Shown: positions 1 through 13,800 of the stretch, piece after piece
Numbering within the stretch: position 1 is the first letter of the stretch
How the letters are laid out: the number at the start of each line of letters is the position of its first letter
DNA from: Emydura subglobosa
Lineage: Eukaryota > Chordata > Testudines > Chelidae
Assembly: GCA_007922225.1 (NCBI GenBank)
Contig: ML679961.1
Span: 76,672,798 to 76,736,797 of the forward strand
Direction: 5' to 3'
Length of the DNA: 64,000 nucleotides
Program-made: the position numbers and the translations under genes
The notes under the pieces: generated by a model
The model's database searches: none
Seen by the model: the letters and a program-made list of their open reading frames with translations, nothing else
What the model was told of the DNA's origin: nothing

Positions 1-3000
1 TGGTCAGCCGATGGGAATAATTTGAGCACAGAAACATCCCTGCTGCTCTATCTCCAGAGGGTTTCCTATGTTTTGTATTTGAATTGAAAAGCAATTCCAA
101 TGTCTGTATCCAAACCATACAGCTCAGGTCCATGATTGAAGAGAATAAAGTTGTGTGGATGAAGATAGGTCTCTTTACCGTAGCATGAACAAAGTCTTTG
201 ATCAGTGGGGTTTTGTGATTCTGGAAGCTCCAAGGCATGATTTTCAGGCTGTGGGGTTTGCAATGTCATAGAACCAAAGGGGGCAGGGAGAGGATTTTGC
301 CTCTCAGGACAGGGTGGTAAATTGAAAAGTAATCCAATGAAAGCTGTAAGAAGTGACCACTAAAGGAACTGATGCAACAAAGGTGGCCTTCTAATAAAAT
401 GGAAGAGGAGATGTCTGGGGAGATTTTGGGGCAATTCTTAGGACATGAGGTTACCTAGAAAAGGTGATATAATTTTTACTGTTTAAGGGAGACAGTTTTG
501 GCCTAATGGGTAGAGCACTGGACTGAGATTCAAGAGACCTGGGTTCTGCTCAGCACCAGGCACAGAGATCAGGTTTTGCTATGTGTTTTGTACAGCATCT
601 AGAACCATGGGACCCTGACTGTGGCCGCTTGGCACTACTGCAATATAAATGGGATGACCTTGGTTTTCAAGAAAAAAATCAGTTCCCTGATAATGGGCTA
701 GGGAAGGGGCTTGAGTGTGTGAAGGGGATGGTTTTGGTGAGCAGTAGGGAGAGGTGTGCATGGGAGGGTGAGAGAGGAAATGCTGCCATGCCTGTCTCTT
801 CACCCAAACAGCCCCTCTCTTTCCCGGCCCCTCACCCCCAGCTGAAGGATTTGTGGTATAGGGAGCAGGGTAACCATATTTCCTTAAAATGAAAATGGGA
901 TGCATAGGGCTGACCTGAACCCTGCCCCACCCAATGTTCCTCCAGACCGCCAATAGAGCCAAGTAGCGCAGAGGGCAAAGAGGAATGGCCATGAGCTGGG
1001 AAAAGGGCAGCAAAGCAGGGTGTGAGCACTTTTGATCTCAGAGTCAGGAGGTGAGGCTATTGAACTATTGGCAATGCAGCCCAGGGTACCAGGGCAGTAA
1101 CATCAGAATCCCTGACACCACCAGCCAGGTGGCGGAGAGACAGCAAGGGTATTAGCTTTTCCACCCGTTTCTCTCACTGAGGCTTTTTGTTTCAAGTCAA
1201 GGCCTCAAAAGAGGCCCATATTCACTTTATTTCACAGTCCTTGGCACTCTTTGTTGCCAGGGAGGGAACAGGAAACTGACTGATCCCAGATCTAAATCCT
1301 CAATCACTGAGAGGCTTTGGAAGGACACCTGCCCCTCCCCCAGGGCATCTGAGAGCTGTACAGAGCTCTGAGAAATCACAAGTACCATTCCCTACCCAGT
1401 CTCCTAGCCCCTCACTAACAATATGCTCCACAGCCTCAGGCTGAAGAGGCACTGGAGGCTGAACTCCCAGCTCCTTTCCATCAGGAATTGTTGTTATGGT
1501 GGGAGGTACCAGGTGCCCCCGCTTGCTGCACAGGCTCTTAGCATGCGAGCAAATGTTCAGTCTTTGGAAGATACAGTGACATGCTTAAGTTCAGTGATGC
1601 AGCTGTCCTGGAAGAGAAGCTGTGGTAGACAGCAGGGTTTGCACTGTTTTATTCTCGTAGATGGAGGCGCAATTCTTGGCACAGAGTGGCTTCCTGAGAC
1701 CCAGACATTAGTGTGTGCTGCGATTTCTGGAGGATGGGGTTGTCAGTGTGCTATTTGCCTCTGTTTCAGGACTGGCATATTTGTGTAAATAAAGCAAACC
1801 ACATTTAGATTTAACCTAGACTATTCACTGATTTCTCCTTCAACGGGAAGCTGACCTACAAGACCCAGGCCACCCCTTGCTCAGCAGCAGGGCAACACTG
1901 GCCTCAGGAAGATAATTTAATAATCATGGCATCGTTAGTTATTAACAGTGCACATGAGTGTGAGGTTCCCACCTCCCCACGCTGATAAATTATGCACTCC
2001 CTGCCCTCTAGAGAAGAGAAAATAATCACAGCAGTGTCCCCCTGAAAGAAGGGAGGGGGAAGGAAGCACCAATAACTTTATGCAGTTATTCAGGTCCCTG
2101 CCATAAAGGAAAACCCCCTTGGCAAAAAGGGGGATCTATGATGTGCTCGGCCCTGGAAATCCATGCTCGCAGCACCGGAAGGATCTGCCCAGGGCTGATG
2201 CAATAAACGGAGCTGGGCAGATTTGGGAGCTGGGAATCTCTCTCTCCAGTTATTTTCCCTGCAGGCATTTTTCAGTCTCTCTCTCTCCTCTTTCCCTGTC
2301 TACCCTTTCCCCACCTGGCTGGGAGACTTGATCCAGGTCCAATTCCCAAGGGGCATTTCCTTCTGTAGATGTATCAGCTCCTCCTAATGGGAGCAAGAGC
2401 CTGTGTGCGCAGGGAGGGTAGCAGCTCTGGGAGTGACTGACGCAGGGGGAGCAGAGATGGGCTGATTGGGGGGGGGGGGTCATTTGTGCAATCACTTTCC
2501 TGCCTATCCCCTGCACTTTCCTGAAGGAGCTCTCTCTCAATTACTGGGATTCCCGGGGCTGCCCTAAGAGAGCTGACCCCTGGGCAGCGGCCACTGCTTT
2601 GCCTTGCAGCCAGAGAGCCTTGCCCAGGGGGACAGCTCTGAAGGCAGAACTGCCTGCCTGCAGCAGTGGAGAAGAATACATCTCTGCTGCTCTTGGCGGG
2701 CAGCGCTGCCAGCACAACTCAGGGACAAATGCCCAGTTTTGGCAAAACAGTAACGGCTGGGACAGAGCTGAGAAAGGGGACTGTCCTGGCCAAAACAGGA
2801 TGTCTGGTCACCCTAAAGGGGAGGCTCAGTGGAAGCTCTAGGGGGAGGGCAGGGTATCACACATGCACTCCGCTAGCCTGCCACCAATTTCACTTGCTAG
2901 CAGCACCTTGGTGTGGCTAGAGTGCAAAGCTTCACAAAAACCAGCGCCCCTGCAGGGTTTTCACAGGGAGCTTGCCGTTGCTCAGAGACGCATTGTCAAC

Positions 3001-3226
3001 CTTGGCCTAAATTCCTTGATGCTGCCCTTCTCTTCAAAGCCAGAGAAAGAAATGAGCATTGGAAAGCAGCACAGCCAGACCACTAAAAAATGCCAAAGCT
3101 GTTATCAAGACCCCCGGGCAGCTGGAGCTGCAGTTTCTGTTTGCTTACGAAGGGCAGCATGGGTATTCAAATTCCTCTGCGTCCTCAGTGACACCAGCTT
3201 CAGGTCTGGCCCTTTTCCCATTTCAG
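1..3226 (+). other. ABTB2: ABTB2 intron sequence (partial)
   Basis: No coding exon of ABTB2 was recognised here. The block contains a tRNA-type SINE at 484-650, a G run at 2468-2478, and short ORFs without family resemblance. The BTB-domain exon that should precede 3227 must lie further left. Confidence 0.6.
484..650 (+). mobile_element. tRNA-derived SINE
   Basis: The head TGGCCTAATGGGTAGAGCAC resembles a tRNA A box and GGTTCTGCTC a B box. The tail TTGTACAGCATCTAGAACCA then GACCCTGACTG matches the turtle SINE/associated 3' module. No CCA or cloverleaf, so it is not a tRNA gene. Confidence 0.7.
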
Positions 3227-3295
3227 ATGCTGATGCAGTATTTATATTATGGAGGAACAGAATCTATGGAAATTCCCACAGCTGATATCCTAGAG
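3227..3295 (+). CDS. ABTB2: ABTB2, third-last coding exon (part of BTB domain)
   Basis: The acceptor ccttttcccatttcag is followed by 23 codons, MLMQYLYYGGTESMEIPTAD plus ILE, then donor gtgaga. 69 nt in phase 0. ABTB2 (BPOZ-2) is a cytoplasmic ankyrin/BTB protein described as a CUL3 adaptor that binds eEF1A. The YLYYGGTE..IP..DILELL stretch is the last part of a BTB fold. Upstream exons are not in the window; no matching coding block was found between 1 and 3226. Confidence 0.88.
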
Positions 3296-4545
3296 GTGAG
3301 AATGTTTTCTTCCACTTTCTGCCAAACGCACTTGGGGATGATGAGGCGTGGGAGCCAAAAGAAGCTAAAGGCTTTGAAAGGAGGTGACACTTTCAAAGCA
3401 CATAGTCAATATTGCTTGACAAGTGCCTGCTGGGAGAGATGAGAGCAGCTACCGCTGTTTTTATGCGACATCTCACATAGCTGCTTTATGGACACAGAAA
3501 AGTGTGTTTAAAAAATATACTGTGAATCACACTCTTCTTTTAGGAGAAAATAAGGAAGTGTGGAAGATAAATATAGGTTTGGGGCACAGGAAGTTTGTGT
3601 CATCTGAAATAGGAAGCCGTTACCACTTCATCTGGCTTATGCAGCACAAGGGGGATCTTCTTTGTAGCTTGTAGTGTTCTGCAGCATGCAGTTGACAAAC
3701 CTGAGAAGTAACAGCTTTGTTGGATCGCTCCTTCCATGGAGCAGGGGCCTGTGAAAGCTAAGGGGATTAGGTCACATGAAGCCTTCCTACCTTAGGAGAA
3801 TAGACTCTGTGGACTGTGTAATGGAACACAGCAGAGGGGAGAGATTTCCTTATACTATCCATGTGTTTTAAGCAAATTCAGCAAGGAGCCATGTCTTGTA
3901 TTTGGGCATAGAACAGGTACAACACCAACCATGCCTGTGTGCATCAGTGCTGCCATTTTAAAGTACTGCTTCAAAAGGTGAGAAGATAATTCAGTGGCCA
4001 TGGCCTTGCTGCTGAGATTGCTACCATGGAGACAGTTGTGGTGCTGGATCTTGTGATGAGGAGGCCTGTCCACTAGGAACTGTACAGAGGCCACCGACAC
4101 AGGCCATAAGATAGTAATTATATTCGGTCACTCACAGCCTAGGGTAGATTAAAAGACTTCATAGACTGTCACCAGTTCCCTAAATCACCCAGTCTTCTGT
4201 GCTATCTAAACAAAAAGAAAGATGAAATCAGCTGCCAGTGGAAGTGGTAAGTGTCCCTCTTTTATCTGACTGACTTTTCCCAGTGGTTCACAAACTTAAT
4301 AATGCAGGGAGCCCTTTGCTACCTTCATTCAGTGCTGTATGCTGAATAATGAAAATGACGACGCTGGGTGTCATCTTCTTTATTAGCTTTTCTCCTCTCC
4401 CAGAAGGGTTAGCCATTGAGAGAAGGAGTTAGAAGATCCTTTGAGGAAGGAATGTCATGAGTTTTTTATTTGCTTTCCATAAGGCTTTGCCTGACCCAGG
4501 AATCAGCCACACTTTGATTTTGAAAAACTTCTCTCTTCCCACTAG

Positions 4546-4893
<348 letters not shown>

Positions 4894-5950
4894 TAAAACT
4901 CATTTAATATAAATGACCTAACCTGTGTTGCCAATAGGAACATAGAGGAGCAGTTCAGCATTCCTGGAAGGCAGCAGGAGTCTGGGGTGTAGTAGAGAGG
5001 CAAGAGCAGGCTCCTAAAGATTAAATACTCCAGTTTATTTTAGTTTAGTTCTTTTCATTGTTTACATTCAGTGAAACTAAAGTGATAGGCTAGTGCATGA
5101 GAAAGGAAACTAAGGCTGCTGGGTTTGGGTTCCCAACAGCCAAGGGGCAACAATTCCATTTTTTGGGGAAAATGGATTTTCTAATGGTTTCCTTATGTAA
5201 CTTTTATAAAAATTGCTATTCACGTTCAGGATCCCAAAACCTTTGGGAGTTTCTAAATGTTGAGCATAAAATTCATTGCTTTCCCTGCCATTCTAGTTTT
5301 GTCTTCTCTGCTGCTGAAGTGATTGTAACTAGGTAAATAATTACTGGGAGAATCAAAGGAGACTATTTGGGAGTTACAGAGCCAAAGGGACGATCTGAGG
5401 CACTCACAGGATGGTATGAGTATGGCTCTTCCCAATCTCATTTAGCCCCTTTGTCTAGGAGTGAGCTTCTATCATACATACCATATTTCCATGGCCACGC
5501 ATATTACACAGCAGCTGGCAAGACTCTCTTGTTTTGTCATGATGCGACACATGGATTCCATGCTCACACAAAACAGGTATCTTGGCCATTTCAGCGACCA
5601 GCTGCTCTTTTCTTTTAAGGCCACTGGCCTGTGGCTCAACTAACAGCAGGAGATAATTAGAAATGAAACGGTACTTTACCTGGAAACTATCCCAGCCGGA
5701 TGAGCCCCTCTGGCTGCATGCGCGCACAAAGGGAGAGGAAGAGGATAATCAGAGCATGGGTGTCCTTTCCTCTAAGATTGATCAATATCATTAAGTACTC
5801 CTTCCCTCCCCTTGCAGTCCCTATTGTTTTGCCCGCATCCTGCCCGATGAAGCTGTCAGAGGGAAAAGCTTAGTACTGATAGCTGTGGGAAATGTCCTTT
5901 AACCTGTAGGGCTGGCAGAGGTGGTCAATGGATCCTGTTCTGTTTTACAG

Positions 5951-6148
5951 ATTCACAGTGCACCTGAACTGGCCTCTTTTTGCGAGGGCTTCTTCCTCAA
6001 ACACATGAGCTGTCTGCTGGAACAGGACTCATTCAGGCAGCTCATTTATGGCAGGAACAGCAAGGTGCAGGGTCTGGACCCTCTGCGGGACCTGCAAGCA
6101 ACATTAGCCAGTCGCCTGCATTCCATTTACATCACCTCCAGAGTGTGA
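5951..6148 (+). CDS. ABTB2: ABTB2, last coding exon and stop
   Basis: The acceptor ctgttttacag leads to IHSAPELASFCEGFFLKHMS, then CLLEQDSFRQLIYGRNSKVQ, and the end ATLASRLHSIYITSRV, stop TGA at 6146-6148. 65 codons plus stop. The C terminus HSxYITSRV and the GLDPLxDLQ motif match vertebrate ABTB2. In-frame joins with the other two exons give 126 C-terminal residues with no break. The gene faces NAT10 tail to tail. Confidence 0.92.
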   Translation: MHSAPELASFCEGFFLKHMSCLLEQDSFRQLIYGRNSKVQGLDPLRDLQATLASRLHSIYITSRV

Positions 6149-8235
6149 GGGGGGCACGGAAGCAGCAGAGGCACTAGGTCATCAGACCACACTGGCATGG
6201 GACCTTATCCAGCTGGGGCTTCCATGTCTATCTTATGCTCCTGCTGAAAGTCCCTACAAGCTGATGCCCTAAGGGCGGTGATTTCTCTGGGGAGCGTTAG
6301 GGTGCTGCCACTCTAACAACAAAGGGAGGGAGGTGGCTTTTTTCTTCTGTGCTGGACAGCATCAGAGCAACACCTGGACAGCACCAAGAGGAAAAACGGA
6401 GGCAGCAGCTGAAGAACCTGGCCCGAAGAGCAGATCACGAGCACAAGGCGAAAGCTGCTAGGGCACTAGAGAGCACAGATGCAGAGTGAGGCCTTACCGT
6501 GGGGTGTTTCTAACATGCTAATCCACCACATCAATCCACACACTTCAGACACCAGTGGCTTGATGTCTGTACACAAGTGGCGTTTTTAAAAGGGGGTGTC
6601 AACAGTCCTCTAATCCCATGGACCACTGCCTAGTCAGAGTCAGCACACTCAGATTACCGATTTAGCTATAACCAAGTTTAACATGTTGCAAAAGCCTCTA
6701 GCATTATTTCCCATAAATTCTTTGCACCTTAAGACATACTTTGTAACCCCACAAGGCTGAGTGGAAGGGAGGGACATTATAGGTCTCTACAATGATTTAT
6801 TTACAGCAGCACCTACGTTTGAGAGTTTAGCTGAGTTTTGATCTAATTGTCTAGGTTCGGTGGTGGCCAACTGTTAAATGATTTGGGCCCAATTTGAAAG
6901 AAAATAGCTCACCCTATTTACACTCTACAGGTTTGCTCCAATGTCTTGTAGTGTCCAAGCCCTCCCATCTTTAACAGGCTGGAAATGGCATGTGTAGCAC
7001 TCCTGGGTGATTAGTGACTGATGCAATGAGAGGAAGTGCTTTTCAAAAAAATGCTGTGGCAGGAGGTGCAGTAAAACCCCTTGCGGTGTTGAAAGGCCTG
7101 GGTCCTAGTAGTCTGTGTAACACTTACACTCCCTTAAAGCCAAGCAGGCATTATTCCTTGATGCTGTGCTCGCTCTTGCTGGAAATGGTGTGGTATAGGA
7201 GGCCTGCCTTCTAATGCCAGCTCTGACACAAACCTGTGGTCTAGGGCAAGTCCCTTCTCGCTAGTTGTGGAGATGGACGTAATGAAGATGAGACTTCCTC
7301 CTATACATTACTTGGGGGGGAGGGGGTGTACTGCATAATGCTTGAACACATTCACTTATCTTTGCCCTCTAGGTCTAGGAACTATCTAGGTTGCAGTACT
7401 TAAAAGTAGATACTTCAACCCCTGTGTAGAAGATTCACCATGTTTTCTTGGCTCACACGGGGCAGAAACTTCTATCACGCTTTTTTTTTTTTAAATAGAA
7501 GCACAGGGCTTGGAAGCAAAGCTGTAAGAAGGTGATTGATGTCCCCTCCTTCTGTTGTCACCATTGGCCAAAGAAAACCTTCCTACAACCATTCCCTGCT
7601 GTCCTATGCTGGCACATTCTGAAAGCATTAGCTAAAATTAGGTTGCAGGGGGGAAGAAAAGCTTTCACTGTGGAGTTGGCATTTCTTAGAAATCTGAACA
7701 ATGAAACGCTAAACACACTCATGGGAGAAGGTTTAGGCACAGCCCAGCCTCATCTGAAAAGAACAGTCAAGGTTTGGGGGAGGAGGGGAAGATTACAGCA
7801 TCTCTGCCTAATTGGCCAAAACCCAAGGCTCCCACAGAATTGCAAATCACAGGCAGACTGTATGACAGGCAAGAGCAGGGCTAGGCAGGGACTCATAATC
7901 CGCTAGATGAACTATCAATTGGAAATTGGCTGGGCACACCCCTTTGTCTGACTTGTGTTAGAGCCCCAGCTTCACTAACCCTATTTATTCTCAGAAAGCC
8001 AGAGGCTGTTCCAGATTTATCACTGGAAGATACCCCACAAGGCCTGCTCGTGGAAAATATTTCAAAGAGCTGCTCCAGCGAGCTGTAAAAAAAAGCATAG
8101 GTCCAGTTTTATTGCTGTAATATCTCTTAACTGTACATTAATGTTGTCATGTATGTAAATGTACCAGGATTGTTAATGTAACTAACATTTACAGTTTGTG
8201 TATTGAGTCAGTTATTTTAATAAGGAGTTGCATAG
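6149..8235 (+). other. ABTB2: Probable ABTB2 3' UTR
   Basis: The sequence downstream of the stop has no splice-supported coding exon. A likely end is near 8.2 kb, where TTTTAATAAGGAG is followed within 30 nt by a strongly GT-rich stretch (8245-8300, TGTGTGGGTGTGTCTG), a typical layout for a cleavage site although the hexamer is not canonical. It includes a SINE at 7190-7345. The extent is inferred. Confidence 0.35.
7190..7345 (+). mobile_element. MIR-like/tRNA SINE, + orientation
   Basis: CTTCTAATGCCAGCTCTGAC then GGGCAAGTCCCTTCTC and a GATGGACGTAATGA stretch follow the core order of MIR-type and turtle tRNA SINEs, decayed. Lies in the presumed ABTB2 3' UTR. Confidence 0.55.
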
Positions 8236-9924
8236 GGTTCGGATGAGTTTGCTGTGTGGGTGTGTCTGAATAAGTGTGTGAACATGCATGTTTGGGTGAG
8301 CACACACCAGGACAAAAGGTGTTTAACACACTTGCCCAGTATGTACTTTGTCCATACTAGGATTTTAGCACATTAGGATGGGGAGGAGAGGAATGTTTAC
8401 CACGTTAAGGTTTTTCCACTAATGAAGACAACTGTTCTGTACATTAATCTGTATATTCACACAGTGTGCAGTTTACCTTTCGTTTACCAGTGGCTTGTCA
8501 GTAGCTACTTCTATCCCCTGCCAGCTCTTTAGAGCTCTATTAAGGAGCTCAGGCCAGGCAGCAATGCTGTGGAAATCCTCAGCAGAGGCCAACTGTAGGG
8601 AAAATGGTTTGATGACAGCGCCAGTTTGGCTGAGAAACCTAAATATATGCAATTGCCATAGTAACTCAGAGGAGGAGATAGTGGGCAAGCCATTCATTAC
8701 ACACAGCATTTGACGATTAACGAATGCAACTCTTTTAATCAATTCTTAGAACACAAGCTTCTGCCTACTTCCCCGCCAACTGTAGGACTCATAAGAAGGG
8801 CACTTACCACACCCTCTCTTATAACATTTCGAGCACAGAAAGGTGAAAATGGGTACAGTTATCCTACTTCTGCTGCCTCAGCCACCCTCATCCAGCACCA
8901 GCAATACTGATTTAGGACCTGAGAGGTGCTGCACACTCAATGAAGGTGCAGAAGCTCATCACCTCTTAGGTCTAAGGCCCAGAGGCACGAAAACTCAGAT
9001 GTTTAGGTGCCTAGGTCCCCCAGGGATTTCAATAGCTTCAAGGATCTGGATCCAAGTTCTTAGGCTGCTTAGTATTGGAATTCTCTGCATCCTATCAGCC
9101 CCATTGTAGCGGGGAATAACTTCCATAAAGCAGGAGGGCCTGTTTGGCTGCTGGGCATCTGTGCCTCAGCAGTCGCAGTTCTTTCGCCGCCCTGAGCAGA
9201 GTGGGCCAGGCCATTAGCTCTGAAGCACGATCAAACCCACAGCCAGGTTCGGTAACAAATTGGCTTTTGCTCCTAGCATTTGATTTACATGATCAACAGT
9301 GCTCCCCTGGGACAGATACCTACCCGTGTGTTCTCTCTTGCTTGCTGGCTCTGTGCCATTGGGCTGCCTGGAAATTTACCCATATAAACCAGACCGGCTC
9401 TCAGGAATCATGGGACATAAAAAACTCAGATGGACCAATTTCCCAGTGGAGGAGGAGCACTTTTTATTCAAATAAATGGAATAAATAAAGGCAGGTATTA
9501 CCTCAGGAGGTTGCTTGGGCTGCTGGCAAGTTACCAGGGCAAAGTTTGGGCACCTCTGGAGCAGCACAAAACTTCAGTGGAAATATACAGGAGAATACTT
9601 ATATCTCATTGGCATGTTCTTTGCCCATGAACATAGTTGCTGAGCTTCAGGGGCTTGGAGACACTCAAGGCCTGCTTTCTCCAGGCTACAGTAAAGATTA
9701 TGGTAAACGTTAGAGTAAACCTTTGCACAGCAAAGATGAAATACCCCAGTTGCCATGGCACAAGCTGTCCTAGTGCTAACAAAATGGAATGTGCCTAGTT
9801 CAGGCTCTTTATGTGCTGCTTTCCTCATTTGCTTATATAGAACCACCCGTTAGGAGCTTTTTTGGAGAGCTGTTATGCAGTAGGATCAAGGGGATTTGCC
9901 CCTATGAGCTGAAGGCTTTACACT

Positions 9925-10624
9925 CACAGACTTTAAGGTCAGAAGGGACCAACATGGTCATCTAGTCTGACCTCCTGCACAATGCAGGCCACAGAACCTC
10001 ACCCACCCACTCCTGTAATAGATCCCTGACCTATGACTGAGTTATTGAAGTCCTCAAATCATGGTTTAAAGACTTCAAGGTACAAAAGGATCCACTGGCA
10101 AGTGACCGTGCCCCATGCTGCAGAGGAAGGCGAAAAACCCCGAGGGCCTCTGCCAATCTGCCCTGGGGGAAAAAATTCTTTCCCACCCCCAAATATAGCA
10201 ATCAGCTAAACCCGGAGCATGTGGGCAAGACTCACCAGTCAGACACCCAGAAAGAATTGGGTAGTAACTTAGACCACACCACATCTAACATCTCCTCACA
10301 GGCCATGGGGCATATTTACCGCTAGCAGTCAAAGATCAGTTAATTGCCAAATCAGGCTGTCCCATCATACCATCCCCTCCATAAACTTATCAAGCTGAGT
10401 CTTGAAGCCAGCTAGGTTTTTTTGCCCCCACTGCTACCCTTGGAAGGCTGTTCCAGAACTTCACTCCTCTGATGGTAAGAAACTTTGGTCTCATTTCAAG
10501 TCTAAACTTCCTGATGGCTGGTTTATATCCATTTGTTCTTGAGTCCACATTGGTGCTGAACTTAAATAATTCCTCTCCCTCCCTGGTACTTATCCCTCTG
10601 ATATATTTAGAGAGAGCAATCGTA
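9925..10624 (-). mobile_element. CR1 LINE 3' fragment, - orientation
   Basis: It begins with the reversed 3' end CACAGACTTTAAGGTCAGAA, then the stereotyped turtle CR1 text (for example CATCTAGTCTGACCTCCTGC, CAGGCCACAGAACCTCACCC) and continues about 700 bp into the ORF2 3' part (GGAAGGCTGTTCCAGAACTT at about 10441). Five-prime truncated, no intact ORF. Confidence 0.85.
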
Positions 10625-13584
10625 TCTTTGTAATAAGATGGATTCCATATTTCTCCTCTAAGATATAGTCATTTAAGGCAAAATTCCAGAAAATTGCATC
10701 CCAGTCCTCTGAGGGGACTAGTGCCCCAGGGAAACAGTGACAAACCTAGAATCAGTCCTTCAATTCAGGTGAAGGACCAGCTAGGCGAGAGTCTGGCTGG
10801 GTGAGGAGACGCACTGTTTTCCCCCACTTGGGGCAGAGGGGTGAGTTGCCTTATGTTGGGGATACATCCGTGCTGCATTTAGTCATAACATAACATAACC
10901 CCTCCGCACAAGACTGGCCCTGTAACATCAGTCAAAGCTAAGATGCTCAGCTGGGCTCTCTGGGACCCTGTTGGCTCTCAAGCACGCCCCTTAATGCCCA
11001 TCTCCTACACTAGAACAGCCACGGAAGGCAAAATGTTGAGACAGGGCCAATCCAGAGAGCGTGGTCTTATATTTCACATTTAACAGAGGAGGATTCAGGG
11101 ATTTTATGCAGCCTGTTCAGACAGGGATTGTTTCCAAAACTGGCCTGTGAATATGGATTTCAGAACAAGGTACTCTCCCCCACCCTTCCCCCTACAGTCA
11201 TTATCATTCAGGCCACCTCTGGGCTGGTATTGACCACATACTATTAAACCCATTTACAGCCCCTCAGCTAGAGTGCTGGCCTCGTTTACAGAGCAATCAC
11301 AGCCCTCTGCACTCAGCAGGCACGGCAGGCTATTACAGTGAAATTCTCACCTTGCCTCGCTCAGTCTCCTGGGGGGGCTTGCACAGCCCAGCCAGCGGAA
11401 GGAATTTACACCTCTGAACTGTCACCTCAGCTTGGCTCTGAGCCACACGAGGCCCTTGTGTGTGAACTGCCAGTCTCTGGCCCCTGCCTCCACAGCACTG
11501 CTCTCACCATAAGGTAGTTTCCAGCTACACGTGTCTTGTGGGGAACGAGTTTTGGCATGTCACCGGCACAGACATAGCCCTATGATCATGCAGGCTAGAT
11601 GTCTGGGGACCCTAAGGACACACTATCACAAAACCTAGTGGAAGCAGCACAGAACTCCTCCCGATCTGAATAGGAGAGGATTAAGGACCAACAAATCTCA
11701 CCACTGCATTTCTTTTACCTTGCCTGCTCTAATCATCAACACGGCAAAAACCCACATACTACCAAATCAAGGCACCCCAGTGCACACGCTGCCCCCTCTG
11801 GGCAATCGACTGGTCAGAGATCCTCAGCTCTTCCAGCAAGAACTCCCGGCTGTAGGCAGCAGTGCAGCATTTGATTGCATCACGGGGCTGTGTGTGTTTC
11901 TTAGAACTTCGGTTCATTGTTGTGCATTCTTCTCAGCTAAAAATAAGTCAGTGAAGTAACTTGTGTTTCGCAATTAGGCCCGGGTGTGCATCTAAGGCTA
12001 AGCCAAATGGAGACCATGAAGCATTACTCTTTTCTGTTACTGTTCTAATGAAGGAGTGCTCCAAATATTTAACCACTCCGACCAACCAATTACTTTGGAC
12101 CAGTCAAAATGCCCAGCCCTAGGATGAGAGAACAAGGTGCAATAGATCTGCAGGCACAAAGGTACTACAGGGATGAGTGGGGTATAAAATCCTCTACAGA
12201 GTAGAATAAAGATGCTTTGCCTCCTTCCCGTATGCAGTGCTGTTAGAGCCGGAAGGGCTCCGACTCTAGCACCTTGTTCACATTCGGTCCATGTGGACTC
12301 ACCGCCTATAGCTGCAGAACAGGCCAAAGGAGCACCCCGGCAGATCCCAACCTCCCCTCCCCCAAGCCTCCAGTCACAACAGCAGCACCAGATAGCTGGG
12401 TGGGGAGGAGGAAACCTATCTTTCCTAGAGGTCAGCTAGGTCACTCCAGCTGTCAAAACAGCTCACGGGTCTCCAAGAAGACAGGCTGATTCCACTGACA
12501 ACTAGGTCATGCCTATCCACCTCCTGCCGAGAGAGCTGCTCAGTTCATACATGGCTTTGCCATTTCCTTCCAATTAGCCAGAGCACTGGCTCATCACAGG
12601 CTGACAGGGTCCCTGCTGCATGCAGGGGAGGGAGGAGAGAGTCATCTACCGCAACAACTCAGCTCCTACGTCTACATGCAGGGCGAAGGCACCAGAAGGC
12701 TTTGAACCATAGGAAGACTGGCCCTGAGGCTTTAACTGTATATTATAGAGACATGGTCTGACAGCCCTAACACCAAATGCATTACAGGAATTGTCAGGAC
12801 TGAAGGCGCTGGAGATGCAGGTGCAATTCAGCTGGCATAGCTCTCTGCGAGAAAGCACATGCAGCAAATGGATTGCATGCCCGATTCTTCTAGGTGTGCA
12901 TAGCCCCCTCTATCGGCAAACACATGCACAGAAAGAGGAACAGCTCCAACGTGGATACACTGTACCCCAGTCAATATTCAGACTAAATAAAATGGTATCG
13001 ATCCCATGAGCTGATTAGTGCAGTCACTCGTTCACATCTCACAAGTGTGAGCATATGCTCCTAGCTCACAAATGGTGTGATCCTCTTACCAATTTCTCAG
13101 AGGAACTATGGTGTATCGAATGCATATTCGATGAGCAGGAATCTAGAACCAGAGAACACTAGAAAGAGCTGAGGAAAGCCAGATGAAGAGCAGTTAATTG
13201 CTCCACTCTTGTTACATTTGGCTAGTTTGCTTAAAGAATCCAGTTTACTCCTACCCACTCAGGATACAATAGGTTTAAAACCCACTTTAGGGTCTCCACA
13301 GGCATCTTCCACACCCATGTCCTGAACAGTACAGGTAGTAACAGCTGTCACAGTAAGAGTATGTCACTCACATACACAAAAAGTGTCACCCGGCAAATGA
13401 TCTTTTCATACATTGTGACTACAGTCTGAATTCAATAATATTTGCAAACTAGGTAGGGGAAGCTGCCCATACATTACTCCTGCAAAGCAAAATTAAGCCA
13501 TTTGTTTGAAAAAAATGACACTATAATTTAGCATTTTCATTGAATTGCTGATGAATAATATATTACACCTTCTGAGGGAGGATC

Positions 13585-13800
13585 ACAACGCACTTTACAA
13601 ACATTAATTAAGCCCATCAATGTGCTGTGGCCATGTATTATCCCCACCTGAACAGACCGAGGTGCAGAGAAGTTACGTGCCTTGCCGAAAGATACATAGG
13701 GAGTCAAGGGTAGGAGTGATGATAAAACCCAGCACTCCTGACTCCCAGTCTGATATGCTGTGTATGAGACCGTGCTACCTGTAACATTTACAGCAAGGGA
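13585..13800 (-). mobile_element. MIR-like SINE, reverse orientation
   Basis: Reading along the + strand, ACTTTACAAACATTAATTAA, GAGGTGCAGAGAAGTTACGT and CAGCACTCCTGACTCCCAGT reproduce the reversed SINE core (acceptor of 'gaggcacagagag…aacccagg…' type). Intergenic. Confidence 0.55.

Noticed and set aside
484..560. Apparent tRNA gene
   Set aside because: A- and B-box-like motifs are present, but there is no cloverleaf, and the sequence continues into a SINE tail.
579..1013. 144-codon ORF on the - strand
   Set aside because: It overlaps the SINE and reads low-complexity Pro/Ser/His text without any recognisable domain.
1..3226. Upstream ABTB2 BTB-domain exon
   Set aside because: Searched for the expected NRFK and DIKY..IFQ-like coding block ending in phase 0 before 3227; none was found, so it is presumably outside the window.
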